Source of the DNA: Clostridia bacterium
GTDB lineage: Bacteria > Bacillota > Clostridia > Oscillospirales > CAG-272
Length of the DNA: 64,000 nt
Assembly: GCA_017462035.1 (NCBI GenBank)
Contig: JAFTRY010000014.1
Location: 1 to 64,000 of the forward strand
Reading direction: 5' to 3'
Positions 17,762 to 27,624 of this stretch are shown here, piece after piece (the stretch's first letter is position 1; every line of letters starts with the position of its first letter). The notes under the pieces are model-generated. The model saw only the letters and a list, made by a program, of their open reading frames with translations. It did no database searches and had not been told where the DNA came from. Both the position numbers and the translations under genes were made by a program.

Positions 17762-20071
17762 TTACCAAAATTGTACTGTTTCTGATATCAAATTGAATAA
17801 ATAGGGGTTCCTATAGAAAATCTCCACGCTATATTTGGCAAAAATCAGCATGAAGCAGTATGCTCCGCTGACAAACAGTGAGAATCGCATAAAAGAATGC
17901 AATCGTTTCCGTTCCGCCCCCAAAGTGCCCTCATACACAAAAAAGATCATTATGAGAGCGGACAAACACGCCAAGAAAGCAAAATCACTCACATACCGTT
18001 GCAAAAGTCCGGCACCTTGCGCGTCGAAGGCTCCGATAAAAAACGATAGTCCTAAAGGAAGCAAGCAAAGTGCCAGGAGCCTCTTCCTTTTTAATTGAGC
18101 ACCTCTTGATGGCAGCAAAAAAAGGATCCAAAGTAAAGGAATGACCGCAAAGATTCCGCCAAACATGGGCTCCGTAATCGTCGTTCCCAAATAATTTGTA
18201 TGAATGGTACTGGACTGCAAGAACGGAAAGGCAGCTGTTAAGTTAGGAAGCTGGAAGAAATAAGTGAAAATCGATAGTCCTACTCGTTCCACACGATATC
18301 CTCTTCCCGTCATATCGTTCGTGGTCAAATTGTAATTGGCACCAAAGTCAAAGACGGAGCCGAAACGGGCATCATTGTACCACATAATTCCTGCGGCAAC
18401 CAGCAAATACGGCAAACAAATTGCCACCGTACTTCTCCATCCCTTTTTGGAGAACAGAGATCGGTCATGAAATACAGAATTCCAGAAAAACACCACTGCC
18501 ATGGCAGATACCAACAGAAGTTGCGGGCGACAGCCTGCCACCAGCGCCATACAAAGTGAACCCATTCCCGCATAAATCGGGCAAATCTTCCCTTCCTGCG
18601 CTTTGGATTTCAGCCAAAAATACAAACCGAACATGGTAAACGCCAATGCGGAAATAATCGGAACGGAATAAAAATCGGGACGCTTTGCGATGAAAACGGC
18701 ACCGGATGCATTAACAAAGATCAAGCATAGAATCAGATACGAGAGATATGGTATTCTGTTCTTACGAAAATAGGCGCGAAGTAACTGTCCGATGAACAAA
18801 AATGCTCCTACAACAAACAAACTCAAAAAGACTTGAATCGCTATTATATTCGCCATTGCTTGCCCAGTTAGTAACCGGAAAGGTAGGTAGAGCAAAAGCA
18901 CAGGGACAACGCCAAAATATACATAATAGTGTCCGTCAAAATACGCGGCATCCCAATAATAGCTTTGTCCGTGGGCGCTGGATTGCTGTGATCGTTCCGT
19001 GGCATCGTAGGGATTCTCCATATTCGCCAAGAATTCCGGTGGTTCCTCCGATAAATAAAGCTGACCGTCTAAAAATGCCTCTGCCAACTGTTGATATTGG
19101 GCGGTATGCCGACTTGGATTGCCCGAAAAAATCGGATTTAAAAACGTGATGGTTAAAAGCAAAGCAATTTCGATGACAATAACACAGGCGGTCATAATCT
19201 TTTGTTTGCCGGAGTTTCCAAACACGTAACGGTAAAAAGGACTGGAGGGGCGAAGAAACCAGAACGAAAAAAGCAACAAAGCAACCGCTAACATTCGCGC
19301 CCAATTAAGTTGAAAGCTCTGAGGAACATTCACGTAAATCCCATTGATCTGATAGGTCTCTCCGTAACTGGTAGTCAGACCGAACCTAAGATCTTCGGTA
19401 TTTCCATTAGTCATCAGATACAAATATTTAGTCGATTCCACCTCGGACATCACTGTTTGAGCCGGAACCTTCAAATAATTTTCATTGGATTCATCCGTTA
19501 AATAAACGTCCACATAGGCATTAACGATCCGGTCATAGGAATTTCTCGTGGTAAGATCAAGATAGATATTATGGATCTCCGTGTCCATATCATACAAATC
19601 AATATAGTGCTTGGTGCCAGTAATCGTATACTCATTTTCCCTTTCATCCGTAGCAACCAAGCTTTTGGATAGATAGTATTGGTCAGAAAAGTTGACCGGC
19701 TCATACTCATAGCTTTGGTAAAAGCGAAAATTGAATACCGTTCCCTCCAAAAAAACCGCTACAATACATGCCAACAAAAGCATTGACCATGCGGAATGAC
19801 TGCGTCGAACCGAGCGAATACCCAACCGAATCCCATGAAACCCCAGGGAACAGATCGTCAAAGCAAGCAGCTTCAGCCAAGAAAAAGAAAGAAAGGAGCC
19901 AAAGCTCATAAATAAAATCATTTGCAGAACCAGAGAAAACAACGTACACAGTAAAGCGTTCAACCAAAACCCCGAACTTTTCAGCCACTGCGCCATTTTT
20001 TTATTGTCACCGAAGGCCCATTCAACGATCCCCGTCATCAAAAACGGGATTACAAAAAATATTGTCCACAT
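17762..20071 (-). CDS. Large multi-spanning membrane protein, GT-C glycosyltransferase-like
   Basis: A 769-residue membrane protein. About four hydrophobic helices occupy residues 1-112, then an extracytoplasmic region of about 140 residues rich in beta-strand-like sequence, then about ten more helices. After the first helix of the second block comes a loop SRHTAQYQQLAEAFLDGQLY...YWDAAYFDGHYYVYFG, which resembles the acceptor/donor loop seen in GT-C (lipid-linked sugar) transferases. No assigned function. It is first in the operon with pgeF, CPBP and tadA and has its own consensus promoter. A role in envelope glycan synthesis is inference. Confidence 0.65.
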   Translation of the reverse strand: MWTIFFVIPFLMTGIVEWAFGDNKKMAQWLKSSGFWLNALLCTLFSLVLQMILFMSFGSFLSFSWLKLLALTICSLGFHGIRLGIRSVRRSHSAWSMLLLACIVAVFLEGTVFNFRFYQSYEYEPVNFSDQYYLSKSLVATDERENEYTITGTKHYIDLYDMDTEIHNIYLDLTTRNSYDRIVNAYVDVYLTDESNENYLKVPAQTVMSEVESTKYLYLMTNGNTEDLRFGLTTSYGETYQINGIYVNVPQSFQLNWARMLAVALLLFSFWFLRPSSPFYRYVFGNSGKQKIMTACVIVIEIALLLTITFLNPIFSGNPSRHTAQYQQLAEAFLDGQLYLSEEPPEFLANMENPYDATERSQQSSAHGQSYYWDAAYFDGHYYVYFGVVPVLLLYLPFRLLTGQAMANIIAIQVFLSLFVVGAFLFIGQLLRAYFRKNRIPYLSYLILCLIFVNASGAVFIAKRPDFYSVPIISALAFTMFGLYFWLKSKAQEGKICPIYAGMGSLCMALVAGCRPQLLLVSAMAVVFFWNSVFHDRSLFSKKGWRSTVAICLPYLLVAAGIMWYNDARFGSVFDFGANYNLTTNDMTGRGYRVERVGLSIFTYFFQLPNLTAAFPFLQSSTIHTNYLGTTITEPMFGGIFAVIPLLWILFLLPSRGAQLKRKRLLALCLLPLGLSFFIGAFDAQGAGLLQRYVSDFAFLACLSALIMIFFVYEGTLGAERKRLHSFMRFSLFVSGAYCFMLIFAKYSVEIFYRNPYLFNLISETVQFW

Positions 20072-20102
20072 AACATTCCTACCTAATATTCTCTACAGAA
20101 TC

Positions 20103-20131
20103 ATTTTACCATATTTTATGTGCCTTGTCAA
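20103..20131 (-). promoter_or_regulatory. Promoter for the GT-C-like/pgeF/CPBP/tadA operon
   Basis: Minus strand TTGACA (20126-20131), 17-base spacer ending TGG, TAAAAT (20103-20108), about 30 bases before the ATG at 20071. Confidence 0.82.
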
Positions 20132-20189
20132 CTCAAACGGATAATTTCTGACAATCGATTTCTGGTACAAAATAATTTTACTCTTACGC

Positions 20190-20222
20190 AAAAAACCGAC
20201 AGAACTTCAATCTGTCGGTTTT
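20190..20222 (-). terminator. Intrinsic terminator of the glycogen operon
   Basis: A 12-bp stem AAAACCGACAGA/TCTGTCGGTTTT with a seven-base loop. On the minus strand it runs into TTTTTT, 17 bases past the stop of the last gene. Confidence 0.92.
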
Positions 20223-20238
20223 CCATTTGCTACCGAAT

Positions 20239-20574
20239 CTACTTACGGTAATACACGTAATAAGCAATTACCGTACGAATCGTTCCGCCATGTTCATCAT
20301 CAGGACCTGTTAACACCACACCGTCTTTGGACAAAAGCTCCCAAATCTGTAGCTCGTCAATCTTGCATCGAAAAAGAACATCCGCAGATGCATACAGAAT
20401 CATCTCGTCGTTTCGGATATTTAATCCGCCGTTTCGCCCAATGACCTCATCTACCCCGTTCCGTTTTTCGGTCACATATCGGATATGCTGCCCACTAACC
20501 GCCAATGCCATTTCCCGTCGAAATTTTTTGCTATCCGGATTTTTACTTTTCGTGAAACGCTTCAAAAATCCCAT
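20239..20574 (-). CDS. Unrecognised 111-residue protein, last gene of the glycogen operon
   Basis: I do not recognise this family. It is a small soluble protein with a basic start (MGFLKRFTKSKNPDSKKFRR) followed by a compact mixed alpha/beta body with no signal peptide, membrane helix or cysteine pair. The ATG at 20574 is 11 bases after GGAGG and overlaps the end of the GH13 gene (stop TAA 20576-20578) almost directly, so the two are probably coupled. It ends just before the operon terminator. Its position suggests a role in glycogen metabolism, but that is inference from context only. Confidence 0.75.
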   Translation of the reverse strand: MGFLKRFTKSKNPDSKKFRREMALAVSGQHIRYVTEKRNGVDEVIGRNGGLNIRNDEMILYASADVLFRCKIDELQIWELLSKDGVVLTGPDDEHGGTIRTVIAYYVYYRK

Positions 20575-20575
20575 G

Positions 20576-22489
20576 TTATTGCATGCCTCCATCCGCTTCC
20601 ACAGATAACACAACTACTGACTCCGCAGGCACCCTTCCCTCATAGCGAGTTCGTGTAAGGAGATCATTTGCTTTCCCGGCAATGGCATATGATATCTCAT
20701 GATGTTCCATATTCGCAATCACCAAAATTTTCTCATGTTTACTTTTTCTTGAAAAAGCAAGCACCGCACTCTCCGCTAGTTCGACGTAAAAATCACCATC
20801 AGCGAAGACGGCATGCTCCCTTCGAAGCTCGCCCAAGGTACGATAAAAAGCCAAAAGCTCCTCATCTTCTCTCCCCCATGGAAAAGGTCGACGGCAGAAC
20901 GGATCATGGTACCCCTCTAGTCCTGCCTCATCACCGTAAAAAATAGACGGTACTCCGTATACGGTATATTGAAGTACAGCCGCAATTTTCAGTCTTGCAA
21001 GAGCGATGCTTCTTTTCTCGGGTGAAAGTCGCTTGCGCGCCAGGATATCGTTGGATTCATCCTGCAAATGCTTGTTTTCCTCTCCTAAAACCGTTAAAAT
21101 TCGTTCGGTATCATGAGTTCCTAACAAATTCATCAAGGAATGGCACACATCCAACGGATAGGTTGCGTAAATTTCTTTGAGAATATTGGCAAAGAAACAG
21201 GCATCCCCGTTCAAAACGTAGTGAAGAACACCATTGCGGAAGGGATAATTCATCACACTATCCAGCTGTTTTCCTTGGAAATAGCGGCGTCTGGCACCGT
21301 ATGCCTCTTTTAGAGCGGCATTCTCCCACACCTCACCAAGAATGATGGCTTCATTATGAGACGCACGCTTCACAGTATTACGAAGCTCGTCTAAAAAATC
21401 ATTGGAAAGCTCATCAGCTACATCAAGCCGCCAGCCGTCAATGCCCATCCGGATATATTTCTCAGCCACGCCGCCTTTTCCCGCAAGAAACTCCCGACAT
21501 GCTTGGCTATTGAGATTGAGCTTCGGTAGAATATCAATTCCCCACCAAGCCTCGTAATCATCGGGGTAAGAACGGAAACAAAACCAATCCCGGTACTCGG
21601 AATCCGGATCAGAATAGGCTCCGTGACCGCCGTAGGTTCCGTAACGGTCAAAGTATCGGCTATTGTCACCCGTATGGTTAAACACGCCGTCCAACATGAT
21701 GCGAATATCCGCTTTCTTTGCTTGTTTCAGCAGATGTCGAAAGGCGGCTTCTCCACCAAACATTCCGTCAATTTCCAAGTAATCTCCAGTATCATACTTA
21801 TGATTGGAGTAGGCTCGAAAAATCGGACTCAAATACAGGATCCCGACCCCAAGAGAGCGGAAATAATCCATTTTTTCGGCAACCCCCCATAGGTTACCGC
21901 CAAAAAACATATTGTTCGCCAATGGCTCACCGTTTTTCTTTGCGTACTGAGGGATACCATTTTCCCACTCTTCGTTGAGAATGACATCATCACGTTTTTC
22001 AACTTCCCCCTTGCCACAATAGAAGCGATCCACAAAAACATGATACATCACTTTTCCGCGGAACCAAGAAGGAACGGTATAGCCTTTTTCATAAACAGTC
22101 AGTGCAAACCTACCGGCAGAATGAGGAATCAAGGTAAAATCCACTTGATTCTGGGTATTGGTAAACAACGTGTCGAAGCCACGAAGAAATAAAAATTCAT
22201 AAAAGAAAAGTCCTGCATCCTTTTGTCCGCAGAGGACGGCGGTATCGATTTTGCCCTCATAGATATCGATCCCAAGATCGGTAGAATGAAAACGCAACGG
22301 ATAATCTCGATCCGCTCCTCCGTCCTCACAAAGACGCAGAACGACCGCTGAAGCCCCGAGTTTTCTCGGGACCTCAACGGTGAATTGAATATTGTCTCCC
22401 AGCGCAAAGGCTCCTCTGTACGAAGCATCCACACCGTTTACTGTTTTACGAATCGTCGGCATCGCCGACATCACGATTTTGGTAAGCAT
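20576..22489 (-). CDS. GH13 alpha-amylase-family hydrolase (neopullulanase/cyclomaltodextrinase-like)
   Basis: A 637-residue intracellular alpha-glucan hydrolase. After an N-terminal beta-sandwich-like domain (about 1-130) comes the GH13 barrel with all four regions: DGVFNHTGD, GWRLDVADE (nucleophile D356), GEVWE (acid/base E386) and GTHDTER (D460). It has no signal peptide and lies between glgP and the operon end, so it probably hydrolyses or debranches maltodextrins released from glycogen. Exact specificity (neopullulanase, cyclodextrinase or alpha-amylase) is not determinable by eye. AAGGAAA precedes the ATG. Confidence 0.92.
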   Translation of the reverse strand: MLTKIVMSAMPTIRKTVNGVDASYRGAFALGDNIQFTVEVPRKLGASAVVLRLCEDGGADRDYPLRFHSTDLGIDIYEGKIDTAVLCGQKDAGLFFYEFLFLRGFDTLFTNTQNQVDFTLIPHSAGRFALTVYEKGYTVPSWFRGKVMYHVFVDRFYCGKGEVEKRDDVILNEEWENGIPQYAKKNGEPLANNMFFGGNLWGVAEKMDYFRSLGVGILYLSPIFRAYSNHKYDTGDYLEIDGMFGGEAAFRHLLKQAKKADIRIMLDGVFNHTGDNSRYFDRYGTYGGHGAYSDPDSEYRDWFCFRSYPDDYEAWWGIDILPKLNLNSQACREFLAGKGGVAEKYIRMGIDGWRLDVADELSNDFLDELRNTVKRASHNEAIILGEVWENAALKEAYGARRRYFQGKQLDSVMNYPFRNGVLHYVLNGDACFFANILKEIYATYPLDVCHSLMNLLGTHDTERILTVLGEENKHLQDESNDILARKRLSPEKRSIALARLKIAAVLQYTVYGVPSIFYGDEAGLEGYHDPFCRRPFPWGREDEELLAFYRTLGELRREHAVFADGDFYVELAESAVLAFSRKSKHEKILVIANMEHHEISYAIAGKANDLLTRTRYEGRVPAESVVVLSVEADGGMQ

Positions 22490-22510
22490 TAAGTTTCCTT
22501 GTCGTTTTGT

Positions 22511-24940
22511 TTATTTGTCTGTCATTCTCTTCAGATTCCAAATCTTTTCAGCATAATCGTTGATGGAACGGTCAGCGGCAAAGTAACCCGCGGAAGCAAT
22601 ATTCATCAAAGACATACGAGTCCACTTTCTGCGGTCTGCATAGTCTTGAACAGCTCTTTCTCTGGTCATACGATAAGACTCGAAATCCGCGAGACACATA
22701 TAGGGGTCAGCAATTCCGGGACCGGAGAGGAGGTAGTTTGCGATATCCGAAAAGGACTCTCCGGCAAAGCCAACATTCATTGCCTGAATGATCTTCTTCA
22801 AGCGCTCATTGTTTGCGTAATACGCATTGCAATTATAGCCGCGAAGCCAAATATCATCCACCTCGGAGCTGGTCAAACCGAAGATATACATATTTTCCTT
22901 GCCAGCCGCGCTCAACATCTCAACGTTAGCACCATCCAGCGTACCGATAGTCAGCGCACCATTAATCATCAGCTTCATACAACCGGTACCGCTCGCTTCT
23001 TTACCAGCCAGAGATATTTGTTCGCTAATTTCTGCTGCGGGAATCAGCTTTTCAGCAAGGCTGACCTTGTAGTCCTCCAGGAAGACAACAGAAAGCTTCT
23101 CGCGTACTACAGGGTCGTTTTCAATCTCTCTTCCCAAGCAATAGATGAGCTTGATGATCTTCTTCGCCATATAGTAACCGGGTGCCGCCTTAGCACCGAA
23201 AATAAACGTCTGAGGCTGGAAGTCCGCATTGGGATTTTCCTTAATATCCAAATACAGCCCAATAATGTTCAAAACATTCAACAGCTGGCGCTTATACTCA
23301 TGAAGTCTCTTAATGTGCACATCAAACAAAGAATGAGTATCCAACGCTTTTCCGGTCTTGCTATACAAATAGTTGGAGAAAGCAATCTTGTTTTCATGCT
23401 TAATTCTGCGCACCTCATCCAGTACTCTTTCGTCATCCGCATAGGCTGCGAATTTTTGAAGCTCAATAGGATTATGACGGTATCCGGTACCAATAGTCTC
23501 ATCTAGCAATCCAGCCAGTTGAGGATTGGAATAGCACAGCCACCGACGGTGCGCAATACCATTGGTCACATTACAGAACCGATCAGGATACATCGCGTAA
23601 AAGTCTTTAAAAATGGACTTAGTCAGAATGTCCGAATGAAGCTTAGACACACCGTTAATAGAATGACAACCCACAGCACAAAGATTTGCCATACGAACCT
23701 GACCATAACCCAAAATACTCATCTTGGAAATGCGGTTCCAGTTACCGGGAAATGCCTTCCAAGCGTCACGGCAGAAACGCTCATTGATCTCTTTGATAAT
23801 CATATAGATTCTGGGGAGCTTCAAACGGAATAGATCTTCATTCCATGTCTCCAGCGCCTCAGGCATAACCGTATGATTGGTATAGGAGCAGATCTTGATC
23901 ACGGTATCCCAAGCCTGATCCCAATCGTAAAAATATTCATCAATCAGAATACGCATCAACTCGGGAATACACAGTGCGGGATGGGTATCGTTAATGTGAA
24001 TGGCAACCTTATCCGCCAAATTTTCAAGAGTCCCATATACCGCCATATGATCACGAATAATACTCTGACAGGACGCAGAAACCATAAAGTACTGCTGAGA
24101 AAGACGAAGCAATTTACCTTCAATGTGATTATCCGAAGGATACAAAACCTTTGAGATTACTTCTGCATTGGTGCTCTCTTCCATTGCGCGAGCATACTGT
24201 CCTTGAGTGAAGAGTGCCATATTGAAGTTTTGAATATCTCTCGCTTTCCACAAACGAAGCTGGCTAACCGCCTTGCTGTCCGCCCCAGAAATCATCATGT
24301 CGTAAGGAACCGCCTCGATTTCCTCGCAGTTCTCATACAGGATTTCCAAGTGTCCATCTTTCCAGTTTTCTTTTACATGACCGCCCATCTTTACGTGGTA
24401 AATACGGTCAGTTCGGGGAACCAACCATACCTCGCCGCCTGGCAACCAAACATCAGGCAATTCAACCTGGGTACCGTCAACAATCATTTGCTTAAACAGA
24501 CCGTATTCATAGCAGATAGAAAATCCCGTCGCAGGATAATCCAGAGAGGATAGTGAATCCATAAAGCAGGCAGCTAGTCTTCCTAAACCGCCGTTGCCCA
24601 AACCGGCATCGGACTCACATTCCAAAATATCTTCCATATCGAATCCCATGTCTTCCAAAACACCGCGGTAGGTTTCATCCAAGCCTAAATTACAAAGGTT
24701 GGTTTTCAAGGAACGACCAAGTAAAAACTCAATGCACATATAGTAAACGCGCTTTGCACCGTCTGCATTGACCTCCTGCTTGAAGTCACCTCTCTTCTCG
24801 GTCAAAATATCTTTGATGGTCATTGAGACTGCCTTGTATACCTGATCACGGGACGCATCCTTAGGTGTGCAGCCAAAATATCTCGATAATTTCGCCTCGA
24901 TGTTCTCTCTTACTTCTGTTTTCTGCAAATTGTTGTCCAT
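22511..24940 (-). CDS. Glycogen/maltodextrin phosphorylase
   Basis: An 809-residue GT35 enzyme that releases glucose 1-phosphate from glycogen using phosphate. The PLP-binding region is clear (EASGTGCMKLMINGALTIGT, with the lysine that forms the Schiff base), as are GNGGLGRLAACFMDSL and the phosphate-site segment YNVKMGG-like IYHVKMGG. AAAGGATTG precedes the ATG. The product feeds Pgm (9649-11331). Confidence 0.96.
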   Translation of the reverse strand: MDNNLQKTEVRENIEAKLSRYFGCTPKDASRDQVYKAVSMTIKDILTEKRGDFKQEVNADGAKRVYYMCIEFLLGRSLKTNLCNLGLDETYRGVLEDMGFDMEDILECESDAGLGNGGLGRLAACFMDSLSSLDYPATGFSICYEYGLFKQMIVDGTQVELPDVWLPGGEVWLVPRTDRIYHVKMGGHVKENWKDGHLEILYENCEEIEAVPYDMMISGADSKAVSQLRLWKARDIQNFNMALFTQGQYARAMEESTNAEVISKVLYPSDNHIEGKLLRLSQQYFMVSASCQSIIRDHMAVYGTLENLADKVAIHINDTHPALCIPELMRILIDEYFYDWDQAWDTVIKICSYTNHTVMPEALETWNEDLFRLKLPRIYMIIKEINERFCRDAWKAFPGNWNRISKMSILGYGQVRMANLCAVGCHSINGVSKLHSDILTKSIFKDFYAMYPDRFCNVTNGIAHRRWLCYSNPQLAGLLDETIGTGYRHNPIELQKFAAYADDERVLDEVRRIKHENKIAFSNYLYSKTGKALDTHSLFDVHIKRLHEYKRQLLNVLNIIGLYLDIKENPNADFQPQTFIFGAKAAPGYYMAKKIIKLIYCLGREIENDPVVREKLSVVFLEDYKVSLAEKLIPAAEISEQISLAGKEASGTGCMKLMINGALTIGTLDGANVEMLSAAGKENMYIFGLTSSEVDDIWLRGYNCNAYYANNERLKKIIQAMNVGFAGESFSDIANYLLSGPGIADPYMCLADFESYRMTRERAVQDYADRRKWTRMSLMNIASAGYFAADRSINDYAEKIWNLKRMTDK

Positions 24941-25002
24941 TTCTAATCAATCCTTTCATTCTTGCAGGCAAATGCCTACAAACTGCCACTCAGCAGGTAA
25001 TT

Positions 25003-26442
25003 TTACAGAGACGCATACATCTCCAAATATTGAAAAGCAGACGCTCTCCAAGAAAAATCAGTTGTCATAATTCGCTTCACTAAAGCCTCTCTCTTTTTGG
25101 GGTCATTCCAAAGTGAAAGTGCGGCAGAAGTCCTCTCAGCCAACTCCGCAGATGAATAATTGGCAAAGGTAAATCCGTTTCCGTGGATTTTGTCTCCTTC
25201 CTCCCAGTATCCCTTTATAGAATCATACAGACCTCCGGTCTCCCGAGTTACAGGAATAGCACCGTAGCGGGAAGCAATCATCTGAGAAAGACCGCAGGGC
25301 TCGCTCTTTGAAGGCATCAAAAAGACATCCGTTGCCGCATAGATCCTCTTAGACAAATCTCTGTCATACGTGATCAGTGCACGAACTTGATCTGGGAAAT
25401 TCTTTTGTAGCTCCACAAAAAAGGCTTCATACGCTTGCTCTCCTTTACCGAGAACAACCAATTGCGCATCATAACGACTCATTAAATTATACACCATTTC
25501 GGTAATTAAGTCAAGACCTTTATGAGAAGCCAAACGAGAAATAACGGAAATCATGGGAATTTCTGTGTTTTCGGGTAAGCCAATTTCCTTTTGAAGCGCC
25601 AATTTATTGTCAAATTTATCGGATAGTGTATCGACACCGAAGTTTTTGGCAATGATCGGATCTCTTTCCGGATTATAGTATACGTAGTCTATACCGTTGA
25701 GTATACCACAAAGCTTGCCCGCATTTTCTCTTAGGATCGGATCCAACCCGTGGGCGTACTCCCAACTTTGTATCTCCTGTGCGTATCGAGGACTAACCGT
25801 ACTGACCTTATTGGCACATACGATAGCACCCTTCATCAGATTTATACAACCGTCATATTCCACGATATGTCGATCCCAATCACCCAATTCAAATACATCG
25901 TGCAAAATTGCAAAATCATATTTACCCTGGTATTCGATGTTATGAATGGTGAATACGGTTTTGATATACTCATACCCCTGAACCTGTCGGTACTTTTGAT
26001 TCAAATAGATCAAGCTCAGAGCAGCCTGCCAATCATGAGCATGAATAATATCAGGATAAAATCCAATAATCCCTAACATATCTACCGCTGCTTTGCAGAA
26101 AAACGCAAACCGTTCTCCATCATCAAAGCATCCATACAGGGTATCTCGCTTAAAATAGTATTCATTATCTATAAAATAGTAGGTTACTCCGTCTTTTATC
26201 AGACTATGGATACCACAGTACTGGTTTCTCCAGGAAAGCGGAAGCATATACTCCGCAATTTTGGTCATTTGGCTTCGCCAGGTGTCGGTAATGGCACCAT
26301 ACAGAGGCATCACAACGCGAACATCCGCATCACCATCTGCCGCCGCCTGGATTGCCGCAGGAAGAGAGCCCATGACATCTCCCAAGCCTCCGGTTGCCGC
26401 AAAGGGCATTGCCTCAGCACCGATCAATAAAATCTTTTTCAT
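25003..26442 (-). CDS. Glycogen synthase (ADP-glucose dependent)
   Basis: A GT5 enzyme of about 479 residues that elongates alpha-1,4-glucan from ADP-glucose. The N-terminal donor loop reads ATGGLGDVMGSLP, where E. coli GlgA has KTGGL; the lysine is Ala here. The C-terminal motif MPSKSEPCGLSQMIASRYG with the catalytic Glu and the TGGLYDSI loop are intact. The ATG at 26442 follows AAGGAAAAGGGA; the frame is open eight codons further. It lies between glgD and glgP. Confidence 0.95.
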   Translation of the reverse strand: MKKILLIGAEAMPFAATGGLGDVMGSLPAAIQAAADGDADVRVVMPLYGAITDTWRSQMTKIAEYMLPLSWRNQYCGIHSLIKDGVTYYFIDNEYYFKRDTLYGCFDDGERFAFFCKAAVDMLGIIGFYPDIIHAHDWQAALSLIYLNQKYRQVQGYEYIKTVFTIHNIEYQGKYDFAILHDVFELGDWDRHIVEYDGCINLMKGAIVCANKVSTVSPRYAQEIQSWEYAHGLDPILRENAGKLCGILNGIDYVYYNPERDPIIAKNFGVDTLSDKFDNKLALQKEIGLPENTEIPMISVISRLASHKGLDLITEMVYNLMSRYDAQLVVLGKGEQAYEAFFVELQKNFPDQVRALITYDRDLSKRIYAATDVFLMPSKSEPCGLSQMIASRYGAIPVTRETGGLYDSIKGYWEEGDKIHGNGFTFANYSSAELAERTSAALSLWNDPKKREALVKRIMTTDFSWRASAFQYLEMYASL

Positions 26443-26492
26443 AGTATTCCCTTTTCCTTGACTCATTCATACATGTATTTGAATTATTTTCC

Positions 26493-27623
26493 TTAAACCA
26501 TGGAGCCTTTCGGAATAAAGAAAGGCATGGATTCATGTCCAGACAGCATTCTGCCGTCACGTACCACCACATTCTTATCGGTAATGACGCAATTCAACGT
26601 CACGTTGTTTCCGGTAAAAGTATCCTGCAACAAAATCGAGTTCTTTATTACAGTTCCCTTTCCTACCTGTACACCACGGAACAAGATGGAGTTCTCCACG
26701 GTTCCCTCAATCACACAACCGTCAGCCACGTAGCTATTTACTACCTTAGCATCCTTGGTATAGCGAGTAGGAGCTGAGTTGCGAAGCTTCGTGTAGACAG
26801 GGGTCTTTTCCGTACCGAAAATTCCATTGCGTACTGCGGGATCCAACAGCTTCATGGAGTTCTGGAAATAGCTCACCAGAGATGTGACCTGAATGTAAAT
26901 TCCTTCATACAGATAACGGTAAAACTTAGCTTTCTTTGCGCGAGCGGCAATAATATCATGATAAAAGTCCGTATATCCATGGGCACCGGCATCACTGATC
27001 ACATTCAACAGAAACATCCGATTGATTACCATAATGTTGGTACTGATCTCATCAGCCACCTCACCCGGAATATAGGAAACAATGTCACGGATCCTACCCT
27101 CATCGTCCGCAGTTACCACCTTGCTTGTCTCGGCAATATCCATTGATTCCGTAGATACCTTCCGAGTCACGATGGTTACATCTGCACCGTTTTCAATATG
27201 ACTGTCAATTACCTTTGAAAGGTCCAGATTACAAATACCGTCGCAATCGGACAGCACCAGATAATCTTCGGTGCAACGGGAAATGAAGTTTGTAACTCCC
27301 ATCAATGCTTCCAGTCGAGACGTATATAGTCTTCCTTTATTCACACCATCCGTCGTAATAAACGGAGGCAGGATCTTAATACCGCCTGAGCGTCTCGCCA
27401 GATCCCAATCCTTTCCGGTTCCAATATGATCCATCAGGGACTGATAATTGTTATGCGTAATGATACCGATTTTAGTAATACCGGAATTCACCATATTTGA
27501 AAGTGGGAAGTCCACCAAGCGATAGCGACATCCAAAAGGTACGGATGCCATTGTACGTACTCCCGTCAGCTCCGGAATCGAAGAATTATGAATATTAGAA
27601 AAAATCAAACCAGCAACTTCCAT
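26493..27623 (-). CDS. Glucose-1-phosphate adenylyltransferase, GlgD-type subunit
   Basis: A 376-residue GlgC paralogue. It has the nucleotidyltransferase fold followed by left-handed beta-helix repeats, but the N-terminal loop is LIFSNIHNSSIPELTGVRTM instead of the catalytic GGxGxRLxxLT. In Firmicutes GlgC/GlgD pairs, GlgD is known as a subunit with little activity of its own that boosts GlgC; the same role is inferred here. It starts just after glgC with AGGAGGAGG upstream. Confidence 0.94.
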   Translation of the reverse strand: MEVAGLIFSNIHNSSIPELTGVRTMASVPFGCRYRLVDFPLSNMVNSGITKIGIITHNNYQSLMDHIGTGKDWDLARRSGGIKILPPFITTDGVNKGRLYTSRLEALMGVTNFISRCTEDYLVLSDCDGICNLDLSKVIDSHIENGADVTIVTRKVSTESMDIAETSKVVTADDEGRIRDIVSYIPGEVADEISTNIMVINRMFLLNVISDAGAHGYTDFYHDIIAARAKKAKFYRYLYEGIYIQVTSLVSYFQNSMKLLDPAVRNGIFGTEKTPVYTKLRNSAPTRYTKDAKVVNSYVADGCVIEGTVENSILFRGVQVGKGTVIKNSILLQDTFTGNNVTLNCVITDKNVVVRDGRMLSGHESMPFFIPKGSMV

Positions 27624-27624
27624 A

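Noticed and set aside
20576..22489. GH13 hydrolase as the missing branching enzyme
   Set aside because: It has neopullulanase-like motifs and lacks the CBM48-barrel sequence signatures of GlgB. Branching activity is not supported.
22499..23506. 335-codon plus-strand frame opposite glgP
   Set aside because: Shadow of the phosphorylase gene; composition reflects the complementary strand and no protein family is recognisable.
24960..25002. Small inverted repeat AGGCAAATGCCT between glgP and glgA
   Set aside because: Five-base arms without a T tract; too weak to call a terminator or operator.
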